A DNA stretch of 56,420 nt, taken from contig CANCRX010000014.1 of NCBI GenBank assembly GCA_947380655.1, positions 1 to 56,420 of the forward strand, read 5' to 3'. Source of the DNA: Alcaligenaceae bacterium. Its GTDB lineage: Bacteria > Pseudomonadota > Gammaproteobacteria > Burkholderiales > Burkholderiaceae_B. Shown in pieces: positions 17,365-26,076 of this stretch. The position numbers and the translations under genes were made by a program. Below the pieces are notes generated by a model. The model saw only the letters and a program-made list of their open reading frames with translations. It searched no databases and was not told the origin of the DNA. Positions within the stretch are counted from its first letter, which is position 1. Each line of letters starts with the position of its first letter.

Positions 17365-17850
17365 GTGACAGATCAGGCTTTAGTACAGTTCACTATTAAC
17401 GGGCGAGCGATAGAGATTGCGCTCGACCCGCAGACAAAGCTTGTGCATGTCCTTCGTAACGACTTGAAGTTAAAGGGGACGCGTTTTGGTTGCGGGACGG
17501 GCCATTGCGGCAGCTGCACCGTGCTCGTGGATGATCAACCTGCGCAGAGTTGCGACCTACCGCTATGGTCGTTAAGTGGCAAGCATGTCACCACCATAGA
17601 AGGCCTTGGATCGATTGAAACACCACACCCGATACAAGAGGCATTCATTGATGAGCAAGCCGCACAGTGCGGCTATTGCATCAATGGCATGATGATGAGT
17701 CTGGCGGGTTTACTTAAAAAGACAAGCAATCCCAGCGATGCGGAGTTAATCGCGGCGCTCGATCGTCACCTCTGTCGTTGTGGAACACACATGAGGATTT
17801 TGAAAGCAGCCCGCCGAGCGATCACATTGCTCAAGGAAGCATCCGCATGA
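17365..17850 (+). CDS. 2Fe-2S subunit of a molybdenum hydroxylase
   Basis: The small electron-transfer subunit (about 161 aa) of a xanthine dehydrogenase-family hydroxylase. The plant-type ferredoxin motif RFGCGTGHCGSC plus a later Cys binds one cluster. QCGYC ... LCRCG binds the second cluster in the four-helix C-terminal part. I chose GTG at 17365 because AAGG lies 7 bases before it. A TTG at 17329, overlapping the previous stop, would add 12 residues and has no ribosome site. The next gene overlaps by 4 bases. Together they resemble IorA/IorB or NicA/NicB two-gene hydroxylases of N-heteroaromatic compounds. Confidence 0.88.
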   Translation: MTDQALVQFTINGRAIEIALDPQTKLVHVLRNDLKLKGTRFGCGTGHCGSCTVLVDDQPAQSCDLPLWSLSGKHVTTIEGLGSIETPHPIQEAFIDEQAAQCGYCINGMMMSLAGLLKKTSNPSDAELIAALDRHLCRCGTHMRILKAARRAITLLKEASA

Positions 17851-19997
17851 AAGCTGCGAAGAGTGTGTCAAGCAATCCTGATATTGTTCAAAATCCACAC
17901 CTGTCTCAATGGATTAGCATTGACCAGGACGGCAAAATATTGCTTCGTGCGGGCAAGGTTGAATTGGGCCAGGGGATCGGGATCGTCCAGTTGCAAATCG
18001 CCGCAGAGGAGCTGGACATCAGCATCCATGACATTCGCATGGTGGCGGGCAATACGGATACATCTGTTGATCAGGGCTACACCTCTGGCAGCAATTCAGT
18101 TCAAGTGGGAGCCATGGCATTGCGTCAGGTCTGTGCGCAGGTACGTCATTTATTTATCACTGCTGCGTCTCAACTACTGAATACCCCGATTGAGAATATC
18201 AGTATCAACAACGGGATTTTCACTGCAACAGGTACTAACAAGGCGCTGAGTTATCTTGATCTCTCCAACAAAGTAAATCTGGAAATCCCTGCTTCCGATC
18301 TTGCCTGCGCTAAGAAGCGCGCGGAGCATAAGGTATCGGGACAAAGCATCAAACGTCCAGACTTACAAAATAAACTATTCGGTGCAGGATTCATACACGA
18401 TCTCGAAATCGAAGGAATGCTTCATGCACGCGTCATTCGCCCGCCTTCCTACACAGCCTCACTCATAGACTTTGATCTACAGGCGCGTTCGACAATAGAA
18501 GCGATGCCAGGTGTTCACACCGTATTTGTATCGGGTCGTTTTATTGGTGTGTGTTGCGTACGCGAAGAACAAGCGATCGCCGCCGCTCAAGCCATCCGAA
18601 AAAAATTAAAATGGAGTGAATCTGAAAATTTACCTGCTGAACAAGCAGAACAATCCTGGCTGCGCACCATGCCCTCTCAGGATAGTGTCGTGGATAGTTC
18701 AGTTCAGTCTGTTGAACATGCTACGCAATCGATTGAAGTTAATTATTCAAAGCCCTTTATCGCTCACGCATCAATCGGCCCTTCTTGCGCACTGGCGCAA
18801 TGGTCAAGCGAACATTTAACTGTATGGACTCACGGGCAAGGCAGCTTTCCCATGCGCAGAGAGTTAGCCAATCTCTTTGACATCCCTGCGCAAGACATTA
18901 CCGTTATTCATGCAGACGGTGCGGGATGCTATGGTCATAACGGTGCAGATGATGCAGCCTTTGATGCAGCCATGCTTGCAAAAGCTTGCGGCTGTCCCGT
19001 CAGGTTGCAATGGTCGCGTGAAGACGAGTTTAACTGGTCGCCACATGGCTCAGCGATGTCGATCCAGATTCATGCAGGGATCAACGGACTTGGAAAAATC
19101 GTTAACTGGAATTTCCAAATCTGGAGCCATACCCACGTGCAGCGACCCGGTATGGCTCCAGGTTTACGTTGTCTTGCCGGCATACACAGAGATCCTCCAG
19201 CCCCTCAATTACCCTGGACGGATTTTGCATTAAGTGCCGGTGGCGGTGGCCAAAGAAACGCCGTACCACTGTACGACTTGCCAAATCGACAGATTGATTA
19301 TCATTTAATTGCCGAGTCGACTCTGCGAAGTTCTGCGTTACGAGCACTTGGCGCCTATGCAAACGTCTTTGCTATCGAGTCCTGTATGGACGAGTTAGCT
19401 AGTATGGCTCAGCTGGATCCGATCGTATTTAGACTCAATCATTTAACAGATTCGCGTGCCCGCCAAGTTTTACAAAAGGTAGCGGAACAATCAGAATGGT
19501 CACAGTTCCCATCATCCGCTGACAGTACCGGAGTCACAAGAGGTCGCGGACTAGGTTTTGCTCGCTACAAAAATAGTGGTGCCTATTGCGCCGTGGTAGT
19601 CGAGATCGAGGTCACTGACAGGATTAAGCTCGAGAAAGTCTGGGTCGCTGTCGATGCGGGTGAAATCATCCATCCCGATGGTCTGATCAATCAAATCGAA
19701 GGTGGAGTCTTACAAGCCGCAAGCTGGACGTTAAAAGAAGCACTTCACTGGGATCACACACGCATCACCACCCAGGGTTGGGAGGACTATCCGATCTTAA
19801 ATTTTGATGAAACGCCTGCGATCCTGTCGGTCCAATGTATCGAGCAACCAGACCTGCCCCCCTTAGGTGTAGGTGAATGTGCGGCAGGCCCGACAGCGGC
19901 GGCAATCGCCAATGCGCTACACAATGCGATCGGCATCAGAATGCGCGATTTGCCCCTTACGCCTGAGCGACTGGCTCAGGCAGTCATGCAGGCATAA
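17847..19997 (+). CDS. Molybdopterin-binding subunit of a molybdenum hydroxylase (IorB/NicB-like)
   Basis: A 716-aa catalytic subunit that would bind the molybdopterin cofactor and hydroxylate its substrate with water. GVGECAAGPTAAA near the C-terminus contains the catalytic Glu. SAGGGGQRNAVPLY and ALGAYANVFAIES are cofactor-contact regions of the isoquinoline/nicotinate dehydrogenase branch. The ATG at 17847 overlaps the previous stop (ATGA) and has AAGGA upstream; the longer frame from 17778 lies inside the small-subunit gene. No FAD subunit follows, as is normal for this branch, where a cytochrome takes the electrons. The protein is shorter than IorB and I see no cytochrome domain. Confidence 0.87.
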   Translation: MKAAKSVSSNPDIVQNPHLSQWISIDQDGKILLRAGKVELGQGIGIVQLQIAAEELDISIHDIRMVAGNTDTSVDQGYTSGSNSVQVGAMALRQVCAQVRHLFITAASQLLNTPIENISINNGIFTATGTNKALSYLDLSNKVNLEIPASDLACAKKRAEHKVSGQSIKRPDLQNKLFGAGFIHDLEIEGMLHARVIRPPSYTASLIDFDLQARSTIEAMPGVHTVFVSGRFIGVCCVREEQAIAAAQAIRKKLKWSESENLPAEQAEQSWLRTMPSQDSVVDSSVQSVEHATQSIEVNYSKPFIAHASIGPSCALAQWSSEHLTVWTHGQGSFPMRRELANLFDIPAQDITVIHADGAGCYGHNGADDAAFDAAMLAKACGCPVRLQWSREDEFNWSPHGSAMSIQIHAGINGLGKIVNWNFQIWSHTHVQRPGMAPGLRCLAGIHRDPPAPQLPWTDFALSAGGGGQRNAVPLYDLPNRQIDYHLIAESTLRSSALRALGAYANVFAIESCMDELASMAQLDPIVFRLNHLTDSRARQVLQKVAEQSEWSQFPSSADSTGVTRGRGLGFARYKNSGAYCAVVVEIEVTDRIKLEKVWVAVDAGEIIHPDGLINQIEGGVLQAASWTLKEALHWDHTRITTQGWEDYPILNFDETPAILSVQCIEQPDLPPLGVGECAAGPTAAAIANALHNAIGIRMRDLPLTPERLAQAVMQA

Positions 19998-20070
19998 TAC
20001 GAAATCAATACACCGAAATGTTTACACCCGCTTTTAACCATAATCCAAAAATATTTTTAGTGAGACAAAA

Positions 20071-20643
20071 ATGACTGCGAATGAAAAACGCTTTCCTCAA
20101 ATTACGATCGATACTGTCGCGCCTCAGTCGCGCGGCCTGGCTCAGGAGATTCTTGATATCTCCAGCATTGGTCTGGGCGGGCCTTACAACGTGATGTTGC
20201 GCAGCCCTGAATTTGCTGCACGCATGAAACATCTGCTGGACTATTTGCGTTTTGGATCTTCACTGTCTACTCGCTTGAACGAATTTGCGATTCTTATACA
20301 AGCGCGCTTGTGGACCTCACAGGTTGAGTGGTTTGCGCATTATCCCATCGCACTCAGAGCGGGATTGCCTGCTTCGATTGCGGATGATTTGAAAGCAAAT
20401 ATTCGTCCTCGTAATATGCAACCAGATGAAGAGGTTGTCTACGATGTGTGTATGACGCTGACTAAAAAATATGAAATTAGCGATGAGTTGTTTAATCACG
20501 CTAAAGCTGTGTTGGGTGAGCAACAGTTAGTCGATCTGGTGGCGGTGAGTGGTACCTACGTCACAGTGGCCATGCTGTTAAGTTTAGGAAACGAACCATC
20601 ACCTGCAGACAAACCACTGCCCTTTCCTGAAAAAGCGCGCTAA
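20071..20643 (+). CDS. Carboxymuconolactone decarboxylase (CMD) family protein
   Basis: A 190-aa CMD-fold protein with the helix text RLNEFAILIQARLWTSQVEWFAH. Members include 4-carboxymuconolactone decarboxylase and AhpD-like disulfide reductases. The CxxC of AhpD is absent (SQVEW is found at that place), so a thiol-redox role is unlikely. A lyase, decarboxylase or hydrolase-like role on a small acid is more probable. It is the last plus-strand gene of the block, 73 bases after the molybdenum hydroxylase, and faces the TPR transferase gene tail to tail. Confidence 0.82.
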   Translation: MTANEKRFPQITIDTVAPQSRGLAQEILDISSIGLGGPYNVMLRSPEFAARMKHLLDYLRFGSSLSTRLNEFAILIQARLWTSQVEWFAHYPIALRAGLPASIADDLKANIRPRNMQPDEEVVYDVCMTLTKKYEISDELFNHAKAVLGEQQLVDLVAVSGTYVTVAMLLSLGNEPSPADKPLPFPEKAR

Positions 20644-20649
20644 CCGGCA

Positions 20650-20678
20650 GCGCAGTTCATCTGCGCTTGGTTAACCAA
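20650..20678. repeat. Two adjacent palindromes between convergent genes
   Basis: GCGCAG (20650-20655) pairs with CTGCGC (20661-20666), and TTGGTTAACCAA (20667-20678) is a perfect 12-bp palindrome directly after it. No T-run is present on either strand, so a standard intrinsic terminator is not shown. A stop signal for the two convergent genes is the simplest guess. Confidence 0.35.
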
Positions 20679-20707
20679 CTGTTTAATTCGTCGCGCAAAA
20701 AGCTTGA

Positions 20708-22675
20708 TTAAGCAGGCACATAAATATGATCGGCAGATTGTCCAGCAAGCTTGCGAGCATATACTTGCTCGTAAGCTGTTTCGATATGCCTCGCCATCAA
20801 GGCGGTGTCGAAAAGCGGTGTAGACAGCCGGTTAGCATTTAATTTAGTTCTAATCTCAGAAAGTTTTTTCGGATCGCGAGCCAGATCAATTGCGAGTGCT
20901 TCAAAGTCGCTTTGAGAGTGCGTGACGAGTTCCGGCAACCCCACTGCATGCAACAGACTGGCCGCCACACGACTAGCAAAGCCCTCCCCCGCAGCCGTCA
21001 CGACCGGCAATCCTGCCCAAAGCGCATCACTCGCCGTGGTATGCGCGTTGTACGGCAAACAATCCAGAAACAGATCTGCCAGACGATGACGCGCCAAATG
21101 CTCATCGAGCGGCATATGCCTGGCAAAAATCAATCGCGAAGGATCTACGCCACGGTGGGCAGCCTCACGCCTCAGATTGAAAACAGTCTGCTCGCTGCCT
21201 CCCATTAACCACAAGACACTGGAAGTCACCGATGAAAGAATCCGCATCCAGCCATCGAACGTAGCGGGCAAGATTTTGAAGGAGTTGTTAAAACAGCAAA
21301 ATACGAAGCCAGATTCTGGTAGCCCTAAATCGCTCCGTGTGAATTGTTTTTCTGAAATCTGACGTTTGCGATCATTTGCTTGGTAACTATGCGGCAAATA
21401 AATGACTTTTTCTGAATAAAACCCCCTGCTTTGTTCAGGAATCAGCACCGCATCCGCCAGGATGTAATCCATGTAGGGCGCCCCCATGCTTCCCGGATAA
21501 CCCAGGTAGTTAATCTGAAGGGGGGCTAAACCTGCAGCAAACAAACCAGGACGGCATCCTTTGGTCAGTCCACTCAAATCCACCGCGATATCAAGTTCAC
21601 ATTTTCTGGCCAGCTCGATCACGTCCTGATCTGTATTCAGTCGTACGTCATGAAAGTGCTCAAAAGATTTTTCTAGCCGCTGCCGCATTGCATCCTGAGT
21701 ATCCGGTCCACTGGAAAAGGCGTAAATTTCAAAGCGAGAACGATCATGCGCTTCGAAAATTCCCGCAATCAGATGCGCCACGGGATGATTCCAAAAATCA
21801 GCGGAAAAATAACCAATACGTAACCGCGCGTGCCGAGCTTTAATGTTGACCGGTTTGAAAGCAGGCGTTCTGGGATACTTATCTTGAACCCAGATCTGAG
21901 CGACTTTAAGTTGAAGTGCTGCCTCAGCTGACATCGCGAGCAAAGGAAAAGGTGGGCAAACTTTTCTGCCTTGCATAATGTCAGCACTGAGCGCCTCAAA
22001 CGACTCGCTGAACTGACTCCAGTCGCACACATGCATTTTCAGATTTAAGCGCGTCCCAGCCAGGTACGGAATATCCGACTTAAATTTAAGCGCCAGATCA
22101 TAGCTTTGAACCGCCAGATCGAACTGTTTGCGCTCAGCCAGCACATGGCCACGGTTGTGATGCGCATCAGCATAGTCTGGCGCTATCGCGAGTGCTTGAT
22201 CGTAACTCGCAATGGCCTCATCCCACCGGCCCAGCGCTTTGAGTGCATTGCCACGGTTGTAATGCGCACCGGCATAGCGAGGCGAAAGCGAAATAGCCTT
22301 GTCGTAGCTGACCAACGCAGCATCCGAGCGACCCGCTGTTTGCAACAAGTCACCACGGTTATTGTGCGCCTCGGGATAACCGGGGTCCAGAGCAATCGCT
22401 TTGTTGTATTGAACTAGCGCTTCATCGCGACGACGCAAATCCTGCAACACGTTGCCATAGTTATTCCGTGCCCGCGCGTCATCCGGATCGATCGCAATTG
22501 CTTTAGCGAGCAACGTCGCTGCACGATCAAGTTTGCCAGACTGATAGGAAAGCACGCCCAGCATATGTAAAGCATCAAAATGCCTGGGCTGTTTTTTTAA
22601 AACGCTTTCGTATAGCGCACGCGCTTCATCTAACTGACCATATTGATGAAGTGATAAGGCTTGCTGAAACTTCAT
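20708..22675 (-). CDS. TPR protein with O-GlcNAc transferase-like (SPINDLY/GT41) domain
   Basis: A 655-aa protein. Residues 1-200 form about five to six tetratricopeptide repeats (for example YPEAHNNRGDLLQ, YAGAHYNRGNALKALGR and YADAHHNRGHVL). From about residue 275 a GT41-type glycosyltransferase domain follows, with LRIGYFSADFWNHPVAHL, DLSGLTKGCRPGLFAAGLAP, INYLGYPGSMG and LPYNAHTTASDALWAGLPVVT, which are the UDP-sugar and catalytic regions of OGT/SPINDLY. No signal peptide is seen. Bacterial members modify proteins such as adhesins or flagellin; the target here is unknown. No surface-protein or sugar-synthesis gene lies next to it. Confidence 0.9.
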   Translation of the reverse strand: MKFQQALSLHQYGQLDEARALYESVLKKQPRHFDALHMLGVLSYQSGKLDRAATLLAKAIAIDPDDARARNNYGNVLQDLRRRDEALVQYNKAIALDPGYPEAHNNRGDLLQTAGRSDAALVSYDKAISLSPRYAGAHYNRGNALKALGRWDEAIASYDQALAIAPDYADAHHNRGHVLAERKQFDLAVQSYDLALKFKSDIPYLAGTRLNLKMHVCDWSQFSESFEALSADIMQGRKVCPPFPLLAMSAEAALQLKVAQIWVQDKYPRTPAFKPVNIKARHARLRIGYFSADFWNHPVAHLIAGIFEAHDRSRFEIYAFSSGPDTQDAMRQRLEKSFEHFHDVRLNTDQDVIELARKCELDIAVDLSGLTKGCRPGLFAAGLAPLQINYLGYPGSMGAPYMDYILADAVLIPEQSRGFYSEKVIYLPHSYQANDRKRQISEKQFTRSDLGLPESGFVFCCFNNSFKILPATFDGWMRILSSVTSSVLWLMGGSEQTVFNLRREAAHRGVDPSRLIFARHMPLDEHLARHRLADLFLDCLPYNAHTTASDALWAGLPVVTAAGEGFASRVAASLLHAVGLPELVTHSQSDFEALAIDLARDPKKLSEIRTKLNANRLSTPLFDTALMARHIETAYEQVYARKLAGQSADHIYVPA

Positions 22676-22684
22676 TGCAAAAAA

Positions 22685-22831
22685 TTAACGATCGCGTACT
22701 TTCAGCTTGGTATAGACGGTGTTCACAACCGGCGAGCGGATCGGCTCGATCGCGGAAGCTGGTTTAGCGGTCGAAGTGTCTTTTTTAGGCTTTTTTGCTT
22801 CTTTACTGGACTTCTGCTGACCTTTAGCCAT
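22685..22831 (-). CDS. Conserved-looking small basic protein, 48 aa
   Basis: A minus-strand frame from ATG at 22831 to TAA at 22685 encodes 48 residues beginning MAKGQQKSSKEAKKPKKD and ending TKLKVRDR. AGGGG lies 8 bases before the ATG. The start resembles a small family of proteobacterial proteins opening MAKGQ.R.N.E.KKPK, which I recall as conserved hypotheticals. The protein is Lys-rich and likely cytoplasmic. It lies 9 bases upstream of the TPR transferase and 58 bases from arfB on the other strand. The function is unknown. Confidence 0.7.
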   Translation of the reverse strand: MAKGQQKSSKEAKKPKKDTSTAKPASAIEPIRSPVVNTVYTKLKVRDR

Positions 22832-22889
22832 GATTTACCCCTGTGATTCAACGATAATTGAGTGTACAGTCCAAACGCAAAAATTCACA

Positions 22890-23294
22890 ATGCACGCTCC
22901 AATTGTTATTCCAGAATCCGAGATCGAGCTCACCGCCGTGCGTGCCCAGGGTGCGGGAGGTCAGAATGTCAATAAAGTTTCCAGTGCGGTGCATCTACGC
23001 TTCAATATTCCCCGCTCGTCGCTTCCAGCGGATGTGAAAGTCAGGCTACTCGCGCTCAATGACAGTCGAATTACACGTGATGGCTCGGTTGTGCTGAAAG
23101 CGCAAATCCACCGCAGTCAGGAGCTCAATCGTGCCGAAGCTTTTGCCAGACTACATGAGCTTGTTAATAGCGTTGCGCGTCCCCCAAAGGTCAGACACGC
23201 AACGAAGCCGACTTTCGGCTCCAAACAACGGCGCCTTGAGAGCAAAAGCAAACTTTCTGCAATCAAGGCGCTTAGAGGACGGGCGTTGGATTAG
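22890..23294 (+). CDS. arfB: Alternative ribosome-rescue factor ArfB (peptidyl-tRNA hydrolase)
   Basis: A 134-aa member of the release-factor-like family that hydrolyses peptidyl-tRNA on ribosomes stalled without a stop codon. The catalytic GGQ is at residues 23-25 (RAQGAGGQNVNKVSS). The C-terminal tail is strongly basic (KPTFGSKQRRLESKSK), as needed to enter the empty mRNA channel. I chose the ATG at 22890 because it gives the normal family length; the frame is open upstream to 22830 but overlaps the divergent small gene. The gene is monocistronic. Confidence 0.92.
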   Translation: MHAPIVIPESEIELTAVRAQGAGGQNVNKVSSAVHLRFNIPRSSLPADVKVRLLALNDSRITRDGSVVLKAQIHRSQELNRAEAFARLHELVNSVARPPKVRHATKPTFGSKQRRLESKSKLSAIKALRGRALD

Positions 23295-23307
23295 TTAAGT
23301 ATTTTTA

Positions 23308-24975
23308 TTACTTACCATCCAGACATTGCCATTTGCCCGTTAAAGCATCAAGTTTACAGTTGTACATATTGCCTTTCGATCGAAAGATCGGCAGGGTCGG
23401 CGTCGGGGTAAACAATTTTTCATCTGCGGCAGCATTCATAATCACCGCGGCATCATCGGGCAATAAATGACGCTGCACCACCAGCTGATCCGCCGCTTCT
23501 CTGACGCGCATCACATACTCATTCAACCCGCCTTGGTAACGTTCCTGCAGGCTCAGTCGGGTATCTGTTGTTGCGGCTCGATCTTTTGCTGTGACAGTAA
23601 AAGGCTTGTAGGAACCTGCCAGACGACAAACTGATTTCGTCAAGGGGGCATTCGGTCTCCCATGCGTACCCAGGGGCACGGATACATCCGGCAGGCGCAC
23701 GCCTCCGACTGGATTATCGTCAGCATCCGTAACGGGAACTAAAACTACTGCATTGGGTAAATAGTTGGGAGCACGAAACACCCCTTCATTTTCACGTGGT
23801 TGGCGCAAGCTCATGAGAGTCGTGTTGGGTGGAGCAATATTTCGCGCGACCCACTGATTCAAGGTAAACAATTGTGCTCTGAGCGGTGCAGACCAATCAA
23901 GCTGTCCGTGTGGCAACTCGCAATCCTTATCTTGTTCACGCACATTCAGATGCGCGGCGCCCGCGAGGTCATACATCCGCATACTGGATGGCATGGGTCG
24001 CTCTTTAATACCATCCGCACCCGTTCTGGTTAGCGAAGCACGCCCACCCATGTAATCAATGTTGTAGTGCGTCACAAATATTTTAGGCAAGGGTTCTTTG
24101 CGGGCGCTTAACTTTCCTAATAATTCATCGTAGCTAAAGGGTTCTTCATGCACACCGCGATGCTCGGGAACGGTCGGCCCTGGGGTACTGCTTGCTACGG
24201 AGGCGGGACCCGTTCCTGAAGCCATGAGCGGTAATTGACCCGCAGCGCCCCCGACCAGATGAAAGCCATTAATCACTTGCTTGCCGCCAACGGTATTGAA
24301 ACCATGCAGCAGATAACTTTTAAGAAAACGCGAAGTCTGTGAGTAACCGACAGCGTAGGTTCTTTTGACAGCCCCCGCCAAAGGGTTTTGTTTTGAGGTA
24401 CTGTCGCGCAGATATAAGGCCATATCTCTGACCGCGGCAAAGCCAACCGCTTCGATATAACGCGTTGCCCCTTTCTCGTCAATAAAGGTAGGCGGCTCTA
24501 TGCCTTGGGCGAGCTCCCATTGAACGGCAGCGACCATGAACCCCTGTTCTTCCAGAAAACCCACACCGGAGTCAAGAGAGCCGATCGGCAAGGGACGCGC
24601 GCGTGGGCTGTTATAAAACGCATGACTAATCGGTAACCCACGATTAGGCACATCAATCAGCAACCCCCCATTACTTTTTTTAGGATCTTTTGGTGTGATC
24701 AGCACAAATCGGGTTTTGTACTGAATCCGTCCATTTTTCAAACGTGCAGCTTTTTCTATATCGGGAATTTTTTCATTAGGATCGAGCTCTCCCACTGCCT
24801 CGCCTTCCAGTCGAACATACGCGACAGATTTATACGTACCGATCGGTGTGGTGCTAGACACCGTAAGCGCCGTGATTTCAGAATGTGCGACAGGTGCAGC
24901 GCAAGCGAACAGTGCAGACAGCGCGGATAGACACACGCTAGAAAAATTTTTTTTTGATTGAATTTTTGATCGCAT
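23308..24975 (-). CDS. Secreted alpha/beta hydrolase domain protein (Abhydrolase_10 type)
   Basis: A 555-aa protein. The first 30 residues (MRSKIQSKKNFSSVCLSALSALF then APVAHS) form a Sec signal peptide, so it is exported. The body shows the family blocks NRGLPIS, GFMVAAVQWE, AVGYSQTSRFLKSYLLHGFN (Ser nucleophile in GYSQT) and HLNVREQ. Substrate specificity in this family is poorly known. I chose the ATG at 24975, one base after the stop of the upstream gene, giving tight coupling to the Cys-rich repeat protein. The longer frame to 25038 lies within that gene. Confidence 0.85.
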   Translation of the reverse strand: MRSKIQSKKNFSSVCLSALSALFACAAPVAHSEITALTVSSTTPIGTYKSVAYVRLEGEAVGELDPNEKIPDIEKAARLKNGRIQYKTRFVLITPKDPKKSNGGLLIDVPNRGLPISHAFYNSPRARPLPIGSLDSGVGFLEEQGFMVAAVQWELAQGIEPPTFIDEKGATRYIEAVGFAAVRDMALYLRDSTSKQNPLAGAVKRTYAVGYSQTSRFLKSYLLHGFNTVGGKQVINGFHLVGGAAGQLPLMASGTGPASVASSTPGPTVPEHRGVHEEPFSYDELLGKLSARKEPLPKIFVTHYNIDYMGGRASLTRTGADGIKERPMPSSMRMYDLAGAAHLNVREQDKDCELPHGQLDWSAPLRAQLFTLNQWVARNIAPPNTTLMSLRQPRENEGVFRAPNYLPNAVVLVPVTDADDNPVGGVRLPDVSVPLGTHGRPNAPLTKSVCRLAGSYKPFTVTAKDRAATTDTRLSLQERYQGGLNEYVMRVREAADQLVVQRHLLPDDAAVIMNAAADEKLFTPTPTLPIFRSKGNMYNCKLDALTGKWQCLDGK

Positions 24976-24976
24976 A

Positions 24977-25315
24977 TTAGTTTGAAACACAGCTTTTTCC
25001 AGAAGAGTAATAACCACTTGGACAGCTACCACCACCATTGAAAAAGGCGTGGCAGCTATTTGAGGAAGACGCTACACAGGACTTACCAGAACTGTAATAA
25101 CCGCTGGGACAACTCCCACCGCCAGGATTGGCAAAAGCATAGAGCGAAGAGGATCCCGATGGAACGCATGAGTTACCAGAAGAATAAAAGCCACTCGGGC
25201 AGCTCCCACCGCCAGGATTTGCATAACCTGAAGCATGGGGTAAGGGATTGCGACAAGCGGCATAAGCAGTAGTAGCCATCGCAAAAGTCATCAGTAACGC
25301 GGCGAAAATTTTCAT
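24977..25315 (-). CDS. Small secreted cysteine-rich protein with three internal repeats
   Basis: A 112-aa protein with a clear signal peptide (MKIFAALLMTFAMATTAYA, cleavage before AC). The mature part has three copies of a 16-17 residue unit GGGSCPSG(Y/F)YSSG(K/N)SCV, joined by Ser-rich spacers. Each unit holds two Cys, suggesting three disulfide-closed loops. GAGGG just before the ATG supports the start. The downstream hydrolase begins one base after its stop. I do not recognise a named family; the unit looks like a short extracellular repeat. Function unknown. Confidence 0.78.
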   Translation of the reverse strand: MKIFAALLMTFAMATTAYAACRNPLPHASGYANPGGGSCPSGFYSSGNSCVPSGSSSLYAFANPGGGSCPSGYYSSGKSCVASSSNSCHAFFNGGGSCPSGYYSSGKSCVSN

Positions 25316-25340
25316 TTGTCCCTCACAAAATTAATTTTTT

Positions 25341-25380
25341 AAATGCTGCACTTCTTTATTGAATGCTGCACTACATTACT
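25341..25380. repeat. Two tandem 20-base copies upstream of the Lon-domain gene
   Basis: Bases 25341-25360 and 25361-25380 share the word AATGCTGCACT and most of the following bases, giving an imperfect 20-base tandem duplication. It includes the ATG at 25363 and probably explains why the reading frame looks open upstream of the true start at 25411. Confidence 0.4.
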
Positions 25381-25410
25381 GCAAACAATCGATTAACTCC
25401 ACACTTCACT

Positions 25411-26055
25411 ATGCAATCTTCAATCGCACCGCTAAAAATCCCTCTATTCCCCCTTGGTACAACCTTATATCCTGAGGGGGTCATCGCTCTGAAAATTTTT
25501 GAGGTCCGCTATCTTGACATGGTTAAAACCTGCCTGCGCCAGAACACCCCTTTTGGTGTGGTGACGCTTGACCAAGGCTCCGAGGTACGGGTTGCCGGAG
25601 AAAACATTGCTTTTCATGGCATAGGCACGCAAGCGACGATTATTCATTTTGATGCAGTGCAACCAAGTCTTTTTATGATTCGAGCAAAAGGTGGCGCACG
25701 ATTTGAAATTAAACATCGCGAACTCGCCACAAACGGATTATGGTGGGCTGAGATCGCATTGATTTCAGAGGATGAGCAGATTGAGATTCCTGCCGAACTG
25801 CAACCCTCGGCTCAAGCACTGAAAAAAATACTCGATACCATCAATCTTCAGGAAATCCCTGAAAATGAACAGCCCTTTTTAAAACCCTACCGTCTGAACG
25901 ACTGCGCGTGGGTCGCGAATCGCTGTGCCGAACTTCTCGATTTACCCGCTGCACAGAAGCAGCACCTTCTTACAATGGAAAACCCACGTTTACGGCTAGA
26001 CATGATTCAGGATATTCTTGAAGACATGGGTCTGTTCAAAGACGAAGCAAATTAA
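25411..26055 (+). CDS. Lon-protease substrate-binding-domain protein
   Basis: A 214-aa protein consisting only of the N-terminal LON substrate-binding domain. The opening IPLFPLGTTLYPEGVIALKIFEVRYLDM is the family hallmark. There is no ATPase or protease domain, so it is not Lon itself. Stand-alone members are common in beta- and gammaproteobacteria and their function is not settled. I chose the ATG at 25411 because the family motif begins close to it; the in-frame ATG at 25363 lies in a duplicated non-conserved stretch. The next gene begins 22 bases after its stop. Confidence 0.85.
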   Translation: MQSSIAPLKIPLFPLGTTLYPEGVIALKIFEVRYLDMVKTCLRQNTPFGVVTLDQGSEVRVAGENIAFHGIGTQATIIHFDAVQPSLFMIRAKGGARFEIKHRELATNGLWWAEIALISEDEQIEIPAELQPSAQALKKILDTINLQEIPENEQPFLKPYRLNDCAWVANRCAELLDLPAAQKQHLLTMENPRLRLDMIQDILEDMGLFKDEAN

Positions 26056-26076
26056 AAAATACGAGACTTTATTTTC

